Shown here: positions 44,809 to 47,902 of the stretch, piece after piece
Layout: each line of letters begins with the position of its first letter
Position numbering within the stretch: the stretch's first letter is position 1
Source: Streptomyces sp.
GTDB taxonomy: Bacteria > Actinomycetota > Actinomycetes > Streptomycetales > Streptomycetaceae
Direction: 5' to 3'
DNA: 47,902 nt
NCBI RefSeq assembly: GCF_031181705.1
Contig: NZ_JAPSKN010000030.1
Location: forward strand, 1-47,902
The notes under the pieces: generated by a model
Seen by the model: the letters and a program-made list of their open reading frames with translations, nothing else
The model's database searches: none
What the model was told of the DNA's origin: nothing
Position numbers and translations under genes: made by a program

Positions 44809-46593
44809 GTGTCCCGACGCGTGCCCAGATTCCGCGCACCCCTCGCTCTCGCCCTGGGCGCCGCCCTGGCCGCCCCGCTCGCCCTCCCCCCACCCGCGAC
44901 GGCGGCCGGCTCCTACACCGTCACCCCGCTGAGGTTCACGGTCCAGGCGGGCGGGCGGGCCTGCACGGTCGACGCCGACCTGTACCGGCCGCAGGGCGTG
45001 GACCGGGACCACCCGGCGCCCGCCGTGCTCGGCACCAACGGCTTCGGTGGCAGCAAGTCGGACGGCTCGACCGACACCATCGGCAAAGCCTTCGCCCAGC
45101 GCGGATACGTCTCGCTCGTCTACTCGGGGCTCGGCTTCGGCCGCAGCGGCTGCCTGATCTCCCTCGACGACCCGGACATCGACGGCGCCGCCGCCTCACA
45201 GCTCGTCGACTTCCTGGGCGGTGAACGCGCCGCCGACGACGGCACCACCGCCGACTTCGTCACGCGCGACGCGCCCGGCGACCCCCGGGTCGGCATGATC
45301 GGCGGCTCCTACGGCGGCGCCGTGCAACTGGCGACGGCCGCCGTCGACCACCGCCTCGACGCGCTCGTCCCGATGATCACCTGGCACGACCTGGCGTACG
45401 CGCTCGACCCGAACAACGCCGTCGGCGCCACCGGCGTCCCCGGCGCCTTCAAATGGCAGTGGACCAACGGCTTCTACCTCATCGGCGAGGGGCAGCCGCT
45501 GCTCCAGCCCGGCCTCGACCCGTCCCGCATCAACTCCCTGGCCTGCCTGCACTTCGTCACCGAGGCCTGCCGCACCGTGCACACCCTCAACTCCGGCCGC
45601 TACCCGGCCGACCGCACCGCCGAGCTGCTCGCCTTCGCGCGCCGGGTGTCACCGGTGTCGTACCTGCGCCGCGTCGAGGCGCCCACTCTCCTGGTGCAGG
45701 GGCAGGCCGACACCCTGTTCAACCTCAACGAGGCGACAGCGACGTACCGGACGCTCAAGGCGCAGGGCACGCCCGTGAAGATGATCTGGCAGTCCTGGGG
45801 GCACAGCGGCGGCATCACCGGCCCCGCGGCCGCCGGCGAGCTCGACCTGTCGAAGGGCAACCTGGAGACCAGCTACGTCGGCCGGCGCGTCCTCGCCTGG
45901 TTCGACCACCATCTGCGCGAGCAGGCGAACACCGACACCGGGCCGGCCTTCGCCTACTACCGCGACTGGGTCGCCGACCCGGAGCGCGCCTACGCGACCG
46001 CCGACCGCCTGCCCGCCCTCGGCCGCACCCTGTACCTCTCCGGCGACGGCAGACTCGTCGACCACCGCCGCCAGGTGACACCGGGCCGTCGCACCTACAC
46101 CAACCGGGCCGTCCCCACCAGCCACTCGGAAAGCTCCCTGGCCGGGCTCCTCGGAGTGCCGGACTCGCCGCCGCGCGACACCAGGGGCACCCACCTCGCC
46201 TGGACCAGCGCCCCGCTGAAGCGGCCCCTCGACGTCGTCGGCGCGCCCCGGGCCACGCTCCAGGTCGTCTCCCCGAACGCCGAACGCACCCAGCACTCCG
46301 GCGACGCGGCCGACAAGCTCGTCCTGTTCGCCAAGGTCTACGACGTCGCCCCCGACGGCACCAGCACCCTGGTGCGCCGCCTGGTCGCACCGGTCCGGGT
46401 GCCGGACGTGACCAAGCCCTTCACGGTCACCCTGCCCGGCATCGTGCACCGCTACGAGACCGGGCACCGGCTGCGGTTCGTGATCGCGGCGAGCGACGAC
46501 GCCTACTTCGGCAACCGCGGGACCAAGCCGGTGACCGTCGTCAGCGGGCCCGGCCGCACCGGGACGCTCCGGCTGCCCGTGGCCGACTCCTGA
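44809..46593 (+). CDS. Secreted S15/CocE-type alpha/beta hydrolase (X-Pro dipeptidyl-peptidase-like)
   Basis: A 594-aa exported serine hydrolase. The N-terminus has SRR and a hydrophobic run ending PATAA, a signal peptide of about 35 residues. The hydrolase core has Ser167 in GGSYGGAVQL, the acid in VQGQADTLFN and the base in QSWGHSGG. The C-terminal third is the jelly-roll domain of S15 peptidases and cocaine-esterase-like proteins (TLYLSGDGRL, LRFVIAASDDAYF). It may cleave X-Pro dipeptides or esters outside the cell. GGAGG at 44799-44803 selects GTG 44809. Its promoter region has two kinds of operator-like repeats, so it is probably tightly regulated. Confidence 0.88.
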   Translation: MSRRVPRFRAPLALALGAALAAPLALPPPATAAGSYTVTPLRFTVQAGGRACTVDADLYRPQGVDRDHPAPAVLGTNGFGGSKSDGSTDTIGKAFAQRGYVSLVYSGLGFGRSGCLISLDDPDIDGAAASQLVDFLGGERAADDGTTADFVTRDAPGDPRVGMIGGSYGGAVQLATAAVDHRLDALVPMITWHDLAYALDPNNAVGATGVPGAFKWQWTNGFYLIGEGQPLLQPGLDPSRINSLACLHFVTEACRTVHTLNSGRYPADRTAELLAFARRVSPVSYLRRVEAPTLLVQGQADTLFNLNEATATYRTLKAQGTPVKMIWQSWGHSGGITGPAAAGELDLSKGNLETSYVGRRVLAWFDHHLREQANTDTGPAFAYYRDWVADPERAYATADRLPALGRTLYLSGDGRLVDHRRQVTPGRRTYTNRAVPTSHSESSLAGLLGVPDSPPRDTRGTHLAWTSAPLKRPLDVVGAPRATLQVVSPNAERTQHSGDAADKLVLFAKVYDVAPDGTSTLVRRLVAPVRVPDVTKPFTVTLPGIVHRYETGHRLRFVIAASDDAYFGNRGTKPVTVVSGPGRTGTLRLPVADS

Positions 46594-46637
46594 GCCACCG
46601 AGCCGGGGGAGGTCACCGGGCGGGTTACTGTGGCGGG

Positions 46638-47198
46638 GTGCCCCACAACGCATCCCGCTACCTCGCCGAAGGCCCTCGGGTGGGCGTACGGCACTTCACC
46701 CACGAGGACGGCGCCGAGTTCACCGCGCGGGCCCGGGAGAGCAAGGACCTGCACCACCCCTGGCTCTTCCCGCCCCTCACCGTCCAGGCCTACACCGCCT
46801 ACGCGGGCCGGCTGATCGAGGACCCCACCAAGGCCGGCTTCCTGGTCTGCGAGAAGCACGACGGCGCCATCGCCGGGTTCATCAACATCAACAACATCGT
46901 CGAGGGCGGCTTCCAGTCCGGGGCCCTCGGCTACGGCGCCTTCGCGCACGCCGCCGGACGCGGGCTGATGCGCGAAGGGCTGAACCTGGTCGTGGGGTAC
47001 GCGTTCGGCCCGCTGCGGCTGCACCGGCTGGAGATCAACGTCCAGCCCCGCAACACCGCGTCGATCGCCCTGGCCCGCGCCTGCGGTTTCCGCCTGGAGG
47101 GCTTCTCGCCGAACATGCTCTTCGTCGACGGGGCCTGGCGCGACCACGAACGCTGGGCGCTCACCACCGAGATGGTCAGCGGTCCCCGGCGGCGCTGA
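46638..47198 (+). CDS. GNAT acetyltransferase, RimJ/RimL type
   Basis: A 186-aa acetyl-CoA-dependent N-acetyltransferase of the RimJ/RimL group, which modifies protein N-termini or small amines. Family features are LFPPLTVQAYTAYAGRLIED, GFININNIVEGGFQSGALGYGAF and the late EINVQPRNTASIALARACGFRLEG with the conserved N-x-x-S/A of acetyl-CoA contact. The GTG at 46638 has no real ribosome site, but TACTGT ends 6 bases before it, so a leaderless message is likely. It is a single gene, 44 bases after the S15 gene. Confidence 0.9.
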   Translation: MPHNASRYLAEGPRVGVRHFTHEDGAEFTARARESKDLHHPWLFPPLTVQAYTAYAGRLIEDPTKAGFLVCEKHDGAIAGFININNIVEGGFQSGALGYGAFAHAAGRGLMREGLNLVVGYAFGPLRLHRLEINVQPRNTASIALARACGFRLEGFSPNMLFVDGAWRDHERWALTTEMVSGPRRR

Positions 47199-47216
47199 GC
47201 CGCGACCCGGCCGGCA

Positions 47217-47564
47217 TCACGTCCGGCGGTCCACGTACTCGTAGACCGAACCGTCCGGATGCAGGGCGATCAGGTTGCGGCCCGCCGGTGAGGCGATCGG
47301 GCCCGCGACGACGTGGGCCCCCAGCTCCGTCAGCACCTTGTGGGTCTCCTCGACGTCCGTCACGGCGATCGTCGCCGCCACCTTGCGCAGCAGCTCCAGT
47401 TCGGCCGGCGGACCGCTCATCAGCAGGAAGCAGCCGATCGCGGCCACCTGGACACCGCCCCGTTCGAAGCGCTGGGCCGTGCCGCCGGCCAGCCGCTCGT
47501 AGAAGGGGATCGCCGTCTCGAGGTCGTCGACGCAGACGCGCAGTGTCGCACCCAGAATCTCCAT
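47217..47564 (-). CDS. VOC (glyoxalase/bleomycin resistance) family protein
   Basis: A 115-aa protein with the paired beta-alpha-beta-beta-beta modules of the vicinal oxygen chelate superfamily. The first module starts ILGATLRVCVDDLETAIPFYERLAGG and the second AATIAVTDVEETHKVLTELGAHVVAGP, ending LIALHPDGSVYEYVDR. The glutamate in VYEY is a potential metal ligand; an N-terminal metal histidine is not obvious, so it may bind rather than transform a ligand. The ATG at 47564 lacks a ribosome site, but TAGGCT (minus strand 47577-47572) ends 7 bases upstream, suggesting a leaderless message. It converges on the GNAT gene. Confidence 0.88.
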   Translation of the reverse strand: MEILGATLRVCVDDLETAIPFYERLAGGTAQRFERGGVQVAAIGCFLLMSGPPAELELLRKVAATIAVTDVEETHKVLTELGAHVVAGPIASPAGRNLIALHPDGSVYEYVDRRT

Positions 47565-47612
47565 GGCCACGAGCCTAGTTACCGGCCGGGGGGCGAGGGT
47601 ACCCGGCCGCGC

Positions 47613-47902
47613 ATGAAGCCGCTGGATCACCTGGAGCACCTGGACAGGCACCTGGTCGACGAACTGGCGCAGGTGGCACGGGAGACCGTACGGGACGAGC
47701 TGCGCGAGCAGACGCGCAAGCAGCGGCGCAAGGCCGCGCTGTACGCCGCGTCCGGCGCCCTCGCCCTGTACGCGGGCGCGGCCGTCGCGCTCGCCGTGGG
47801 ACTGGCCCTGGCGCTCGTCCTGCCCGACTGGGCCGCCGCGCTGATCACCGCCGCGATCCTGGGCGCCCTGGCCTACCTGCTGCGCGGCATGGCCAAGCCC
47901 TC
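47613..47902 (+). CDS. Phage holin superfamily-like membrane protein, 3' end outside window
   Basis: A partial frame of 96 codons open to the end of the window. The N-terminal 40 residues are a charged, coiled-coil-like helix (LDRHLVDELAQVARETVRD). Two hydrophobic helices follow (ALYAASGALALYAGAAVALAVG and LPDWAAALITAAILGALAYLL, read in parts). This layout matches the actinobacterial phage holin family (Phage_holin_3_6/DUF1469-like) membrane proteins, which are chromosomal and not phage genes despite the name. ATG 47613 has only a weak GA-rich sequence upstream. Function is unknown. Confidence 0.75.
   Translation, partial: MKPLDHLEHLDRHLVDELAQVARETVRDELREQTRKQRRKAALYAASGALALYAGAAVALAVGLALALVLPDWAAALITAAILGALAYLLRGMAKP

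Noticed and set aside
47613..47902. Prophage remnant at the window end, because of the holin-like protein
   Set aside because: Such membrane proteins are common chromosomal genes in Streptomyces, and no phage structural, lysis or integrase gene is nearby.

Overview
The window is about 48 kb of very GC-rich, densely coding DNA. Third-position GC is extreme, GTG and TTG starts are frequent, and the gene set (ethylmalonyl-CoA pathway, PAS/GAF/SpoIIE phosphatases, secreted Tat/Sec hydrolases, TAP-type peptidases) points to a Streptomyces chromosome. From memory only, the order beta-galactosidase, ArsR, Ada/AlkA, Ogt, psd-pss and ethylmalonyl-CoA genes resembles the S. coelicolor SCO64xx region. 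I see no tRNA, rRNA, CRISPR, insertion sequence or prophage. Most long open frames opposite the genes are shadows caused by high GC.

Layout. 1-5.3 kb: a frameshifted membrane-protein gene, a 66-aa hypothetical, a K+ channel translationally coupled to a kinase-like DUF2252 protein, and a PAS/GAF/SpoIIE phosphatase. 5.3-10.3 kb: an alpha/beta hydrolase with an Asp nucleophile, and a Tat-exported GH2 beta-galactosidase with a LamG domain inserted in its barrel. 10.3-12.8 kb: an NmtR-like Ni/Co sensor with a clear operator, divergent from an Ada-AlkA fusion and Ogt (alkylation repair). 12.9-15.9 kb: Nudix hydrolase plus ADP-ribosylglycohydrolase, then glycerate kinase. 16-17.5 kb: psd-pssA (phosphatidylethanolamine synthesis).

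17.6-23.8 kb: one minus-strand operon ccr, ecm/meaA, malyl-CoA lyase-like, MaoC hydratase, acyl-CoA dehydrogenase. This is the core of the ethylmalonyl-CoA pathway (crotonyl-CoA to ethylmalonyl-CoA, methylsuccinyl-CoA, mesaconyl-CoA, methylmalyl-CoA, then glyoxylate plus propionyl-CoA). A TetR regulator and a tandem-duplicated 3-hydroxyacyl-CoA dehydrogenase lie upstream. A perfect dyad fills the spacer of the likely ccr promoter.

27-34.9 kb: small stand-alone genes (HEAT repeats, GNAT, RidA), a secreted TAP-type peptidase, an Rv2578c-type radical SAM protein behind a LexA box, an SRPBCC protein, and a DHA2 transporter fused to three carboxypeptidase-regulatory-like domains. 35-39.5 kb: a second SpoIIE phosphatase with a HATPase domain, a methyltransferase, and a secreted CE2-like SGNH esterase. 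39.5-44.6 kb: a four-peptidase operon (M55 D-aminopeptidase, M20, S9, S66 LD-carboxypeptidase) that looks built for D-amino-acid or muropeptide breakdown. 44.6-47.9 kb: a secreted S15/CocE-like hydrolase with an elaborate promoter, GNAT, VOC and a partial holin-like membrane protein.

The most interesting leads are the shared TGACAC/GTGTCA dyads at the ccr and S15 promoters, the orphan NmtR-like sensor, the channel/kinase-like pair, the transporter fusion, and the peptidase operon with its tiny coupled upstream ORF. Functions are inferred from motifs read by eye; no database search was run.
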